A stretch of DNA of 64,000 nucleotides from NCBI GenBank assembly GCA_963665915.2, contig CAXXSG010000009.1:14092-78091 (forward strand), read 5' to 3'. Both the position numbers and the translations under genes were made by a program. The first letter of the stretch is position 1. Every line of letters starts with the position of its first letter. The stretch is from JAFGRU01 sp963665915 (lineage in GTDB: Bacteria; Desulfobacterota; Desulfuromonadia; Desulfuromonadales; JAAYDE01). The notes beneath the pieces were generated by a model. That model searched no databases, had not been told where the DNA came from, and saw nothing but the letters and a program-made list of their open reading frames with translations. This document shows, piece after piece, positions 8,670 to 17,130 of this stretch.

Positions 8670-10628
8670 TTACCCGGCCGGAGCCAGGCGAACCCATGTC
8701 GGTCTCTTGAAAGAGACCGGCGCACCGGGCTTGGGGGATTGATCGACTACCACACCATGACCTTTGATCTTTATGTTCAGTCGGCTCTTTTCCATGTGCT
8801 GAAGGACCTGACGACAGCTCAGGCCGAGCAATTTCGGCATTCGTTTTTTTTCACCCTTGACGGCTTTTCCCTCTCCGATCGGCTCTGCCACATCAAAAGC
8901 CATTGCCTCTTTATTGACCTCGGGAAAAGGACCTTTTTTCTTTTTTATGGTCGGATCGACATGCATATATGCGAGGGTCTGGGACGCGACCCGCGAAAAA
9001 ACCGGAGCGGCGACAACCCCTCCGTAAGGAGAAGTTTCAGGCTCGTCAATGACAACCAGTATGACCAGTCGCGGCTTTTCGGCCGGAACGATCCCCACAA
9101 AAGAAGCCACTCGCTTGTCCGCTGAGTAGCCGCCTGTGACCGGGTCCACTTTCTGTGCGGTGCCGGTTTTACCGGCGACCAAAAAACCCGGCACCACCGC
9201 CAGAGTCCCGGTCCCGCCTTCTTCCGTGCTCAACGTCATCAGGGCACGGATATAATCAGCCACTTTTTCCGAAACCACGCTACGAACCACCGTCGCTTCC
9301 TTTTGTTTCAGGAGCATGCCGTTGGGGCTTTCAATCCGCTCCACAAGAATAGGCCGCATCAGGTTGCCGCCATTGGCAATGGCGGCAGTGGCCATGGCGA
9401 TCTGGAGCGGCGTGACCGTCAGACCCTGGCCGAAAGCAACAGAAGCCAGATCGAGTTCGTACCAGGAGGATGGCGGCCGGAGTGTCCCTTTAACCTCGCC
9501 GGGAAGTTCAATGTCGGTTCTCCGGCCGAATCCAAAATTGGTCAGATACTGGTAAAGTTTTTCGCGCTCCAGTTTTTTCCCGATCTTTGCGGCAGCAATA
9601 TTGGAGCTGACCTTGAGAACCTCCTCAATACGAATGTGTCCGTAAGGATGGCTGTCATGGATCACCTTTCCGCCAACACTGTAAGAGCCCTCTTCACAGT
9701 TGATGAATTGTTTTTTGCGGACGACTTTTTCTGCAAACGCGGCGGCCATCAGAAATACCTTGATTGTCGAACCGGGCTCAATGCTGTCGCAAACGGCCCG
9801 GTTACGCCACTGGGCGGGACGGAATTTGCGGATAGAGTTCGGGTTGAAGGTCGGCTGGTTGGCAAGAGCCAGAACCCTTCCGGTCTGCGGTTCAACAATG
9901 ACGATAGAACCGGCTTTGGCGCGCGCCGCCTTAACCCCCGCCGCCAGCTCCTTCTCTGCTATATATTGTAAATTCTTGTCTATGGTCAGGTAAAGGTTGT
10001 TCCCGTTCAACCCTCCCTGGACAACATATTTACCGGTACCCAGACCTCTGCCCCGTGCATCGCGCTCATAAAGAAGGTGGCCGCCCTGGCCAAGTATTTC
10101 AGAATCGAAACTGAGTTCCAGCCCCTCCAACCCCTTCGGGTCGACGCCGGTAAAGCCCAGCAGGTGGGCACCAATTTCGGAATTCGGATAAAACCTTTGC
10201 GGCTCCTGGATAAAACCGATTCCAGGAAGCTTGAGAGAACGAACCTTCTTACTTTCCCGAGGGGTAACCTGACGCTTGAGCCATAAAAAATGTTTTCCCG
10301 ATTCAAGCTTTTTGAAAACTTTTTTTGGGGAGAGTGAAAGAGCTTTGGCCAAAGATCTGGCGGTCTTTGACACATTCCTGACTTCATGCGGATTGACATA
10401 AACCGAATCCACATTGATGCTCAGTGCCAGCTCTTCGCTATGAGCATCAAAAATGGTGCCCCGTTGTGGATTAAGGGGAATTATCCGCTGGTGCTGTTGT
10501 TTGGCCCGGGCACGGAGCTTTTTCTGCTCGAATATCTGAAGATAAAATGCCCGCCCGACAATCAGCGCGAAAAAAACCACAAAAAGGGTGCCGACCACTT
10601 TGATGCGAAACCCGACCCATTTCCCCAC
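8670..10628 (-). CDS. ftsI: Division-specific penicillin-binding protein (FtsI/PBP3-type) with C-terminal PASTA domain
   Basis: FtsI is the class B PBP that cross-links septal peptidoglycan with FtsW. The 652-residue protein has an N-terminal membrane anchor (residues about 8-28), a PBP dimerisation domain, and a transpeptidase domain with SxxK in EPGSTIKVF, SxN in VSSNIAAAK and KTGTAQ. Residues about 595-650 (PKLLGLSCRQVLQHM to QSPKPGAPV) resemble one PASTA domain. PASTA on FtsI occurs in deltaproteobacterial and Gram-positive versions. The start is the GTG at 10628, a few bases after the ftsL stop. Confidence 0.95.
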   Translation of the reverse strand: MGKWVGFRIKVVGTLFVVFFALIVGRAFYLQIFEQKKLRARAKQQHQRIIPLNPQRGTIFDAHSEELALSINVDSVYVNPHEVRNVSKTARSLAKALSLSPKKVFKKLESGKHFLWLKRQVTPRESKKVRSLKLPGIGFIQEPQRFYPNSEIGAHLLGFTGVDPKGLEGLELSFDSEILGQGGHLLYERDARGRGLGTGKYVVQGGLNGNNLYLTIDKNLQYIAEKELAAGVKAARAKAGSIVIVEPQTGRVLALANQPTFNPNSIRKFRPAQWRNRAVCDSIEPGSTIKVFLMAAAFAEKVVRKKQFINCEEGSYSVGGKVIHDSHPYGHIRIEEVLKVSSNIAAAKIGKKLEREKLYQYLTNFGFGRRTDIELPGEVKGTLRPPSSWYELDLASVAFGQGLTVTPLQIAMATAAIANGGNLMRPILVERIESPNGMLLKQKEATVVRSVVSEKVADYIRALMTLSTEEGGTGTLAVVPGFLVAGKTGTAQKVDPVTGGYSADKRVASFVGIVPAEKPRLVILVVIDEPETSPYGGVVAAPVFSRVASQTLAYMHVDPTIKKKKGPFPEVNKEAMAFDVAEPIGEGKAVKGEKKRMPKLLGLSCRQVLQHMEKSRLNIKIKGHGVVVDQSPKPGAPVSFKRPTWVRLAPAG

Positions 10629-10634
10629 CTGCCC

Positions 10635-10967
10635 TCACTTTACAACAACAGTTTGCTCCGGACTCGGCAACTTCATGCCCAGATCGTTTCGCGCCACCTG
10701 CTCAATCCTCGAAGGGCTGCGCAAGCTGGCCGCTTCGAGCCTCAAACATCGCTCCTCCTGCTTCAATACTCTTAACTGTCTTTCCATGCTGGAAATATCA
10801 TATTCCAGATTTACGAGCTCTACCCGCGACCAGACAAAAAAAACGGAAATGACAAATACCAGGGAAATAAATAAGAAACTCGGAAGGAGTAGAGCCCGGC
10901 GAAAGGCCGCGCTATGGTTTCCGGGTACAAACCTTCGGAAAATTGTATCGGACATGGTGCTTTTCAT
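10635..10967 (-). CDS. ftsL: FtsL-like divisome protein
   Basis: This 110-residue bitopic protein fits FtsL, a small membrane scaffold that works with FtsB/DivIC and FtsQ to activate FtsWI. It has a short basic cytoplasmic N-terminus, one membrane segment (about residues 27-48, LPSFLFISLVFVISVFF), and a periplasmic leucine-zipper-like coiled coil. It ends with VARNDLGMKLPSPEQ, similar to the conserved FtsL/DivIC end. FtsL sequence is poorly conserved, so the position between rsmH and ftsI carries much of the assignment. AAGGA precedes the ATG at 10967. Confidence 0.88.
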   Translation of the reverse strand: MKSTMSDTIFRRFVPGNHSAAFRRALLLPSFLFISLVFVISVFFVWSRVELVNLEYDISSMERQLRVLKQEERCLRLEAASLRSPSRIEQVARNDLGMKLPSPEQTVVVK

Positions 10968-10989
10968 GGTCGCTATCCTTGCGCCGCAA

Positions 10990-11949
10990 TTAAAGGCAAC
11001 GTACAGCCCTCAAAAAAGCACTTCGGGCTCGCGGGTTTTGATTTACTTCCTCAGGGCCGGCCTTCACCCCTTTTCGTGTCAGCAACTCCACTCGCGGCTT
11101 ACGGCCACAGACACAAACAGGTAGCTTCGGAGGGCAGGTACAACCTTTGGCCTGAGCCTGAAAGATTTCCTTGACGATACGGGTCTCCAAGGAGTGAAAG
11201 GTCAGAACCACCAACCTTCCGTTTGGTTTCAGACAATCGATGCCCTTTTCAAGCCCTTTTCGGAGATGTTCCAGCTCCTGATTGACATAAATCCTCAGGG
11301 CCTGAAAGACACGGGTCGCAGGGTGGATTCGGGATGGGTTGTGACCGCCCGGAACCGCGTTTCGCACCAGCTCGGCCAGTTCCTGCGTTGTCTCAAGGGG
11401 CGCTTCCCTGCGCCGTCGTTCTATCTGTCTGGAAATCCGTCGGGCCCAACGTTCCTCGCCGAACTCCCTGAAAATTCTTTCCAGCTCTTCCTGCTCAAGC
11501 TGATTGACGGCTTCCGCTGCTGTCATCCCCCCGGACTCGCGATCCATGCGCATATCCAGCGGAGCTTCGCGGCTGAATGAAAAACCCCTCTCCCCCTTAT
11601 CCAGTTGATGAGAGGAGACCCCGAGGTCGAGGAGGATTCCGTCCAGCTTTTCAACCCCGGCCGCCGCCAGGGCCTGATCCATTTCCGAAAAATTGCCGTG
11701 AAAAAGAAAAAACCTTGAATTATAGCGGCTCAACTCTTGCGCAGCCCGTTTCAGAGCTTCAGGGTCGCGGTCGATGCCGATCAAAAAACCATCCGGCCAC
11801 GATTTTTCAAGGATCAGGCGGGCATGCCCTCCACCGCCGAGGGTACCATCCAGGAAAACCTTTCCGGGAAGAGGGTTGAGAAACCGGAGAACCTCATCCG
11901 GCATAATCGGCCGGTGAAAAAACTCGCCCCCCGGATCAGAGCCCCACAT
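10990..11949 (-). CDS. rsmH: 16S rRNA (cytosine-1402-N4)-methyltransferase
   Basis: RsmH (MraW) methylates C1402 of 16S rRNA using S-adenosylmethionine. I place the start at the ATG at 11949, giving MWGSDPGGEFFHRPIMPDEV, where FHRPIMPDEVL is the usual beginning of the family; upstream in-frame starts lie deep inside mraZ. The protein is 319 residues, normal length. Motifs include DGTLGGGGHA (SAM site), DLGVSSHQLD, GGHNPSRIHPATRVFQALRI and LTFHSLETRIVK. The start overlaps the end of mraZ by 14 bp. Confidence 0.95.
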   Translation of the reverse strand: MWGSDPGGEFFHRPIMPDEVLRFLNPLPGKVFLDGTLGGGGHARLILEKSWPDGFLIGIDRDPEALKRAAQELSRYNSRFFLFHGNFSEMDQALAAAGVEKLDGILLDLGVSSHQLDKGERGFSFSREAPLDMRMDRESGGMTAAEAVNQLEQEELERIFREFGEERWARRISRQIERRRREAPLETTQELAELVRNAVPGGHNPSRIHPATRVFQALRIYVNQELEHLRKGLEKGIDCLKPNGRLVVLTFHSLETRIVKEIFQAQAKGCTCPPKLPVCVCGRKPRVELLTRKGVKAGPEEVNQNPRARSAFLRAVRCL

Positions 11950-12388
11950 CCGCCACAACCTGAGCATTCGCCTGCAGGTGCTGCTCGCAAGTCGCGGCAT
12001 CCAACTTGTGCGCTTCCTGGCTCCAGATCTCTATCTTGTTGACCAGCCCCACAACCACGACATCCTTCACCAGCGCCGCGTGGTCATTTAACGGCTGGGA
12101 AACCTGAATGCGCCCCTGCCTGTCAAAAGAACATTCAACCGCGGGAGCAATCCGGCTGCGGACAAGAATATCCTTGTCCGGACCACCGGGCATGGCATAA
12201 ACTTTTTCCAGAACCTTGTCCCACACGGAGAGAGGATAGGCGACCAGTGCCGTCGGCCCTCCACGAGTCAGCATCAACGACTCCCCACCGAATCCCACCT
12301 TTAGAGCCTCGCGGAATTTGGCGGGAATGCTGACCCGGCGCTTGGAATCAACCGTGTTATAGAATTCGCCCTGGAAGTTTTGCAACAC
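11936..12388 (-). CDS. mraZ: MraZ, transcriptional regulator of the dcw cluster
   Basis: MraZ is an AbrB-like DNA-binding protein that represses dcw promoters in the bacteria studied. The 150-residue protein carries two MraZ repeats: LQNFQGEFYNTVDSKRRV with SIPAKFR, then VECSFDRQGRIQVSQPL. The start is a GTG at 12388 with AAGGA five bases upstream. It is the first gene of the operon, directly behind a strong promoter, so it likely controls its own operon. Confidence 0.95.
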   Translation of the reverse strand: MLQNFQGEFYNTVDSKRRVSIPAKFREALKVGFGGESLMLTRGGPTALVAYPLSVWDKVLEKVYAMPGGPDKDILVRSRIAPAVECSFDRQGRIQVSQPLNDHAALVKDVVVVGLVNKIEIWSQEAHKLDAATCEQHLQANAQVVADVGL

Positions 12389-12426
12389 TTTTGTCCTTTT
12401 TTGACACTATCTCCCACTTTTTGGGA

Positions 12427-12455
12427 ACTATAGCGATGCTTTGACAGCTTGTCAA
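12427..12455 (-). promoter_or_regulatory. Sigma-70 promoter of the dcw operon
   Basis: On the minus strand, TTGACA (12455-12450) and TATAGT (12432-12427) are separated by exactly 17 bp, close to the consensus. The start of mraZ lies about 40 bp downstream. The -35 box is part of a short inverted repeat, TTGACA-AGC-TGTCAA. A TGGGA followed 10 bp later by TGTCA downstream of the -10 box resembles the spaced half-sites reported for MraZ, but the match is weak. Confidence 0.8.
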
Positions 12456-12488
12456 GGCGCTTTTTGGCATTATTTTCTTTTTACCGTT

Positions 12489-12518
12489 TTGACAAACCGG
12501 GAAAAACTTCTCTATACT
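12489..12518 (+). promoter_or_regulatory. Sigma-70 promoter of the divergent sigma-54 activator gene
   Basis: TTGACA (12489-12494), an 18-bp spacer and TATACT (12513-12518) point toward the regulator starting at 12558. Its -35 box lies about 34 bp from the -35 box of the dcw promoter, so the two divergent promoters could share regulators or compete for polymerase. Confidence 0.7.
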
Positions 12519-12557
12519 TTTTTTGTGTAATCCGTTTACTCACAAAAAGAGAGAAAT

Positions 12558-15383
12558 ATGGACCAGACAAAGAAAAATCGCCTTTCTCACCTACTGGAAA
12601 AAGCTTCCGGTTTCAGCAAGGAAAACATTGACGATGTTCTCCATCTGCTTGTGGAAGCCGTCCATTTCATCCTGCCCAGAAAGCGCTGTCGAATTTACCT
12701 GGAAGACCTGACCAAAGGCAGCCTTTTGTGCTATTCAGCCACAGGTCCTCTGGAAGACATGGTGAGAAAGCATGCTTTTCCCATCAACAGCCTCGATTTT
12801 TCCGTCTCCAGGGTTTATCAGAAAGGGATCGAAGACGAAATACCGGATACGGAAGAAAAGCTCAGGGAAGAGGCCCGGAATCTGGCGGAAAAATTTTCCG
12901 TCAGGGCGACCTGCCTGCTGCCTTTACTGCACCGCGGACAAGCCATCGGCGTCCTCTGCATCGATAGCACCCGGAGAGGCTGGTCTCCCGGAATTCCGGA
13001 AAAAAACGCCTTAAAAAATTTCCTGGAGGGAATTGTCCCGGTAATCGATCAGGCCCGCAAATACCATCAGCAGATGATTCTCGCACGTCAGCTCGATGAA
13101 GACAAAAAAGGCCAGGCCGCTCACTACATGATGGAATCAGCGGTCCGTCTCATCGACAAGCTGACCCTGGCTTCGGTGCTCATACCCGCACCGCAGGGAG
13201 ACAACCAGGAAAAAGAAGGTCTGCAGGTTCTCTCGTATTTTTCGGAAGACGACATTGCAAAAAAACTCTACGAAAAAATCGGCATGGTCAGCCTTGAGCC
13301 CGGAACCTCTCTGCTGTCCCGTTATATCAACAGCAGCGGAATCATCACCGACGACTCCTTTCTGACACCATGCTATTTTTCCGATCTCTCTTCCGAACCC
13401 CTGCAGAAGCGCTACCTGACCGAACAGGTCGGTTTAAAATCCCTATACGTGGTCCCTTTCTATAATCCGCAGACAACCCGGATCATCTGCATCGTCAACT
13501 ACTACACTCGGGAAGCCCACCAGTTCAGCCTGTTTGAAAAGGGCATCCTGGAAGCCCATGCGGAAATGGCCAACCGGGTCATCGTTGAAATCGGCAGCGA
13601 ACACATGGAAATCAAGGTTCTCTCTGAAATCAACGAATTGCTCCAGGAGCGCTTCGAAGGCTTCCAGCCCTTTCTCACCCAGGTCCTTTCCAAGGCGACG
13701 GAATTGATTGGTGCGGATACGGGAAGTATCGCCATCTGTCGGGAAATAGAAGGAGAGCCATGGCTGATCGTCGAAAATGCCGACGGCGACATGATCGGCG
13801 CCAAAAGTAAGGAATGGCGTAAAGCGAACATCCCCCCCCTGCGCGTGGGGGGCACGGAACTGCCGCCGGAAGAACGCAGTTTGACCGGGTACGTGGCAAA
13901 GTCCGGTAAACCCTACCGGATCCGCCATATCATGGAAGAGATGAAAAAGAACGGGCTCTACCGGGAGATCACCAGCTCCATCAAGAGCGAAATTGCCGTA
14001 CCGGTCATCTGCGACGAAGAGGTCATTGCCGTTATCTGTCTCGACAGCCTCAGCCCCATTTATTTCACTGATGAGCATGAGCGGCTTCTTGAAATCATCG
14101 CGCGTTTGATTTCCCGTCACCTGTCGGATCTCCAACAGATCGAAAAGCTGACCTCCGAAGTCAAAAGGTTGAGTTCGGATGTCGGCTACAAAGACCCGAA
14201 TATTTCCTCCTACAAGCTTGGAAATATCATCGGCCGGTCTTTAAAAAGCAATGAAGTGGTGGAATTCATCGAAAAGATCACGCCCTCCCTGTACAACCGC
14301 ATAGCCTTGTGGGAAAGCAAAGATCACGGCGAGGGAATACTCGGTCTCCCCTCTATCCTGATCAGCGGCGACACCGGCTGCGGCAAGGAATTTATTTTCA
14401 ACAACATTTTTTCGCGCCTCAACGACATGTATCGGAAGAAGCACTCCAAAAAGGAACTGCCGGTCAAAAAAACCAACATCGCCGCTTACAGCGGGGAGCT
14501 GACCTATTCGGAACTTTTCGGCCATAAAAGAGGTGCGTTTACAGGGGCTCACGCGGATCGCAAAGGCATCCTGGAAGAAGCCAACGGGGGAGTTGTTTTT
14601 CTCGATGAAATCGGCGACGCCGACCCCAAAACGCAGGTTCAGCTTTTGCGCTTCCTCGACAACGGCGGCTTTGTCCGCCTCGGGGAAAACATTACCCGCT
14701 ATGCCAGGGTCCTGCTCGTGGCTGCCACCAACAAAAATCTGATGCAACTGATCCGCGAAAAGAAATTCCGTGAGGATCTTTACTACCGACTTTCGGAACT
14801 GACCCTCGAGGTCCCTTCCCTCAACGAAAGGCGTGAGGACATCCCCGATCTTGCAGTTCATTTTCTGGGAAAACTCCACCAGATATATCGGGACCCGAAG
14901 GCGCCTGAAAAAAACGTCCCGAGCCTCTCGGAAGACGCCCGGAAGGTCCTCTCGAACCATCACTATTCAGGAAATATCCGCGAATTGAGAAGCATCCTGT
15001 TGCGGGCGCTTTTCTTCCGCCAGGGCTCGGTTCTTTCCGGAAAGGATATTGAAAATGTCCTGGAAACCATGCGGCCGCGCCGGGAAGAACCTGAGGAGGA
15101 GCTTTTGTCGGTCCAGGTTGCACGGAAAGTTTTTGAGGAGATCAGAAGTGGAGAGACCGATTTCTGGCGATCCGTTCATGAGCCTTTTACAGATAATAAA
15201 ATTTCTCGAAATGTCGTCCTCAAAATCATCGAGGAAGCGAGGAACCAGGGAGCCCACTCCATGCCCCGCCTGGCGGAAGTTCTACACGCCTGCGACCCTT
15301 TCAGCGACCTGAAAGAAGACAAAAAGGCCTTCCTTAAGTTTAAGAACTTTCTCTACAAGACAATTAAGGTGACACAGGTTTAG
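12558..15383 (+). CDS. Triple-GAF sigma-54-dependent activator with non-Fis C-terminus
   Basis: This 941-residue cytoplasmic protein is a bacterial enhancer-binding protein. Residues about 20-540 hold three GAF-like ligand domains. The AAA+ domain spans about 560-830 with Walker A GDTGCGKE (near 603), the sigma-54 contact loop GAFTGA (near 658), Walker B GGVVFLDEIGD and the arginine-finger region REDLYYRL. After it I see no Fis-type helix-turn-helix. Instead there is an acidic linker and a helical segment of about 90 residues (from DFWRSVHEPF to the end). It may act without specific DNA binding or through an unusual DNA-binding domain; its ligand and targets are unknown. It is divergent from dcw and followed by a terminator, so it is monocistronic. 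Confidence 0.9.
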   Translation: MDQTKKNRLSHLLEKASGFSKENIDDVLHLLVEAVHFILPRKRCRIYLEDLTKGSLLCYSATGPLEDMVRKHAFPINSLDFSVSRVYQKGIEDEIPDTEEKLREEARNLAEKFSVRATCLLPLLHRGQAIGVLCIDSTRRGWSPGIPEKNALKNFLEGIVPVIDQARKYHQQMILARQLDEDKKGQAAHYMMESAVRLIDKLTLASVLIPAPQGDNQEKEGLQVLSYFSEDDIAKKLYEKIGMVSLEPGTSLLSRYINSSGIITDDSFLTPCYFSDLSSEPLQKRYLTEQVGLKSLYVVPFYNPQTTRIICIVNYYTREAHQFSLFEKGILEAHAEMANRVIVEIGSEHMEIKVLSEINELLQERFEGFQPFLTQVLSKATELIGADTGSIAICREIEGEPWLIVENADGDMIGAKSKEWRKANIPPLRVGGTELPPEERSLTGYVAKSGKPYRIRHIMEEMKKNGLYREITSSIKSEIAVPVICDEEVIAVICLDSLSPIYFTDEHERLLEIIARLISRHLSDLQQIEKLTSEVKRLSSDVGYKDPNISSYKLGNIIGRSLKSNEVVEFIEKITPSLYNRIALWESKDHGEGILGLPSILISGDTGCGKEFIFNNIFSRLNDMYRKKHSKKELPVKKTNIAAYSGELTYSELFGHKRGAFTGAHADRKGILEEANGGVVFLDEIGDADPKTQVQLLRFLDNGGFVRLGENITRYARVLLVAATNKNLMQLIREKKFREDLYYRLSELTLEVPSLNERREDIPDLAVHFLGKLHQIYRDPKAPEKNVPSLSEDARKVLSNHHYSGNIRELRSILLRALFFRQGSVLSGKDIENVLETMRPRREEPEEELLSVQVARKVFEEIRSGETDFWRSVHEPFTDNKISRNVVLKIIEEARNQGAHSMPRLAEVLHACDPFSDLKEDKKAFLKFKNFLYKTIKVTQV

Positions 15384-15426
15384 GATGACCGACCTTCTCT
15401 AGGGTCGATTTTCAATAAAAAAGCAA

Positions 15427-15458
15427 GGCCCACCAGTTTTCCTGGAGGGCCATTTTAA
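15427..15458. terminator. Rho-independent terminator, probably bidirectional
   Basis: A 10-bp stem with one mismatch (GGCCCACCAG / CTGGAGGGCC) and a five-base loop is followed by ATTTTAACGTTTT. On the other side an A-rich run would serve the opposite strand. It lies 40 bp after the sigma-54 activator stop. Confidence 0.75.
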
Positions 15459-15462
15459 CGTT

Positions 15463-15624
15463 TTATTTATCGTAATAAATGGGAGCCAGGTAGAAGAGAG
15501 CAGCGGGGATCTCTCCGCCGGTGAGAAAATCCAGAACTCCTACTGGTGGAATCAGAAAAAAACCAGCAAAAAGAATCAATTTTTGATTGCGAGTGTATTG
15601 ATCAAAGCTGTTTAAAACACCCAT
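15463..15624 (-). CDS. Small membrane protein or remnant of a sensor N-terminus
   Basis: A 53-codon frame runs from the ATG at 15624, with GGAG eight bases upstream, to TAA. It encodes a short polar start, one hydrophobic stretch (LILFAGFFLIPPVGVLDFL) and then TGGEIPAALFYLAPIYY. The DFLTG...LFYLAPI pattern resembles the first membrane helices of sensor kinases and diguanylate cyclases of this bacterial group (from memory, not searched). The frame stops where the second helix should continue, so it may be the broken 5' end of such a gene. It ends next to the terminator shared with the sigma-54 activator. Confidence 0.45.
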   Translation of the reverse strand: MGVLNSFDQYTRNQKLILFAGFFLIPPVGVLDFLTGGEIPAALFYLAPIYYDK

Positions 15625-15884
15625 CGTCTTTTCTCCGAGAGGAGAAGTCCAACCTTAGCTTTGTTAGAAATATAGCAACTCTCAATAAAAAATCTTAGGA
15701 TCGTACGGCAAAATCGACGACACGACGAGACCATTGCCGAAAGTATAAAAAAGACCCAACTCGAAACATGTTTTTGTTTCAAAATTCCTATTGCCAAGAC
15801 ATCTATTTGCGTGTGTATAAATATTTTTTTGTCATGCTGTTTTTTTGTAAATTTGATGTATTATCTTAATCGGATAGTCGTAAA

Positions 15885-16111
15885 ATTTTCAGAGGGGGAT
15901 TAGCCCGGAAGCTAATTCAAAGGAGGTGAGTAAGCTTGTCGCCAAACGCAAAATAAAGGAGGTGATGAACGGCTGGTCCGGCCCGGCGGCAGGATGAGAA
16001 TCGACAATAAAATTTCTTCTGAACTTTGGATTAATGGCGCCTGTTTGAAAAACAGGAACAATCAAACTAAAAAAGAGACCTCTCTGAATATATGAGGAAA
16101 TTGAGAAAGTT
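15885..16111 (+). promoter_or_regulatory. Leader of the first Cache-like gene, with hairpin and two anti-SD complements
   Basis: The leader contains a 6-bp hairpin (ATTAGC 15899-15904 / GCTAAT 15911-15916) with loop CCGGAA. It is followed by two copies of AAAGGAGGTGA (about 15919-15929 and 15956-15966), an almost full complement of the 16S rRNA 3' end. Neither copy is properly spaced from a start of a substantial gene. TCCGG at 15977-15981 could pair with the hairpin loop. This may be a structured regulatory RNA or encode tiny leader peptides. The evidence is only base complementarity seen by eye. Confidence 0.4.
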
Positions 16112-16654
16112 ATGAAGAAGATAGCATTTTTCACAGCATTGATTTTTGTATTGTTCAGTTCCGCAACTGCCTTTGCCGAAAAGGCGCCTCAAAAAGTGGT
16201 TGATCTGGCCAATTCCCAACTGGCAGCACTGGGAACGGATGCTGAAGTCATCAAAGCGGTAAAAACCCAAAATGCCGCGGGCAGAACCCTGAAGGAGATC
16301 AAGAAGATAGATGGAAATTGGATAGATATCATGGAAACCGGGGGTTCAACGCCAACTTTAATGACCGCTTTGATGTCGAATGACTGTGCCAATCATCTTA
16401 AAAAATTGATGAGGCAGCATCCTTTTATCACCGAAATCTTTGTAACCGACAATCAAGGTGCAAACGTCTGTCAAACCGGCCCGACCAGCGATTACTGGCA
16501 GGGCGACGAACCCAAATTCCAGGAAGTTTTCAACAAGGGTGTTCTTGTCGCTGAACCCAAGGAAGGGGAATGCCAGGTTTCGGTCCCCGTTGTTGACGGC
16601 CAGACCCATATCGGCACCATGACCATCGGCGTTACAATTAATCAGGCCCCTTAA
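16112..16654 (+). CDS. Exported solitary Cache-like (PDC fold) domain protein
   Basis: The 180-residue protein starts with a signal peptide (MKKIAFFTALIFVLFSSATAFA, cleavage likely after AFA) and has no further membrane segment, so it is probably periplasmic. The mature part resembles an extracellular Cache sensor domain: ITEIFVTDNQGANV, TSDYWQGDEPKF, then QVSVPVVDG and IGTMTIGVTI, the usual strand pattern. It is a paralogue of the protein at 59.7-60.3 kb, sharing NQGANV, SDYWQGDE and QVSVPV. Cache domains bind small ligands such as carboxylates or amino acids. Here the domain is not fused to any signalling module. A strong terminator follows, so it is monocistronic. Confidence 0.75.
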   Translation: MKKIAFFTALIFVLFSSATAFAEKAPQKVVDLANSQLAALGTDAEVIKAVKTQNAAGRTLKEIKKIDGNWIDIMETGGSTPTLMTALMSNDCANHLKKLMRQHPFITEIFVTDNQGANVCQTGPTSDYWQGDEPKFQEVFNKGVLVAEPKEGECQVSVPVVDGQTHIGTMTIGVTINQAP

Positions 16655-16705
16655 AAGTTAAAAAAATTACAGGCTCAGCCTTTCGCAGTTAACCATCTCA
16701 GTGAA

Positions 16706-16737
16706 ATACCGGAAGCATCCCTTCCGGTATTTTTTTG
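16706..16737 (+). terminator. Rho-independent terminator of the Cache-like gene
   Basis: A perfect 10-bp stem (ATACCGGAAG / CTTCCGGTAT) with loop CATCC runs into seven T's, about 50 bp after the stop codon at 16654. Confidence 0.92.
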
Positions 16738-16968
16738 TTGAAGCAAAAATATTGCGTTAGCTGTTTTTGCTACTTGTTAAATATCCCACATGTTATGCCA
16801 CAAAACTTATTATGTCTGTTAACAACTATGATGGTTTCTTCTCGCAAACCCTTCAAAATTAGAATCACTTACCATTTTTTTTGGATAAGCCTTTTGAAAG
16901 TTGAGAAACAGGTAGTTTTGCAGCCAAGAAATTACTCCAGCCCCTTTTTTCCCGCTTGAAAAACCGCT

Positions 16969-17071
16969 AAGAGCCTGTCGGACTTAGGTAAGAATCTACT
17001 GCAAAAAAGGTAAATCGGTCCATATTTCCCATTTTCTCGTTACGCCCCCCCAAGTCCGACAGACTCCTAGG
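16969..17071. repeat. Family 1 MITE-like element, short copy
   Basis: About 100 bp bounded by inverted ends (GAGCCTGTCGGACTTAGG on the left, CCAAGTCCGACAGACTCC on the right). Read on the minus strand it matches the 26.7-kb copy at both ends and in the inner block GAGAAAATGGGAAAT, but lacks the middle. No coding capacity. The 270 bp between the terminator and this element show nothing else convincing. Confidence 0.8.
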
Positions 17072-17130
17072 TTCACGAAGATTTTACCGAGTCTGGCTCG
17101 GTTATATAGAGAACAAGGGGAATTGCCGTG

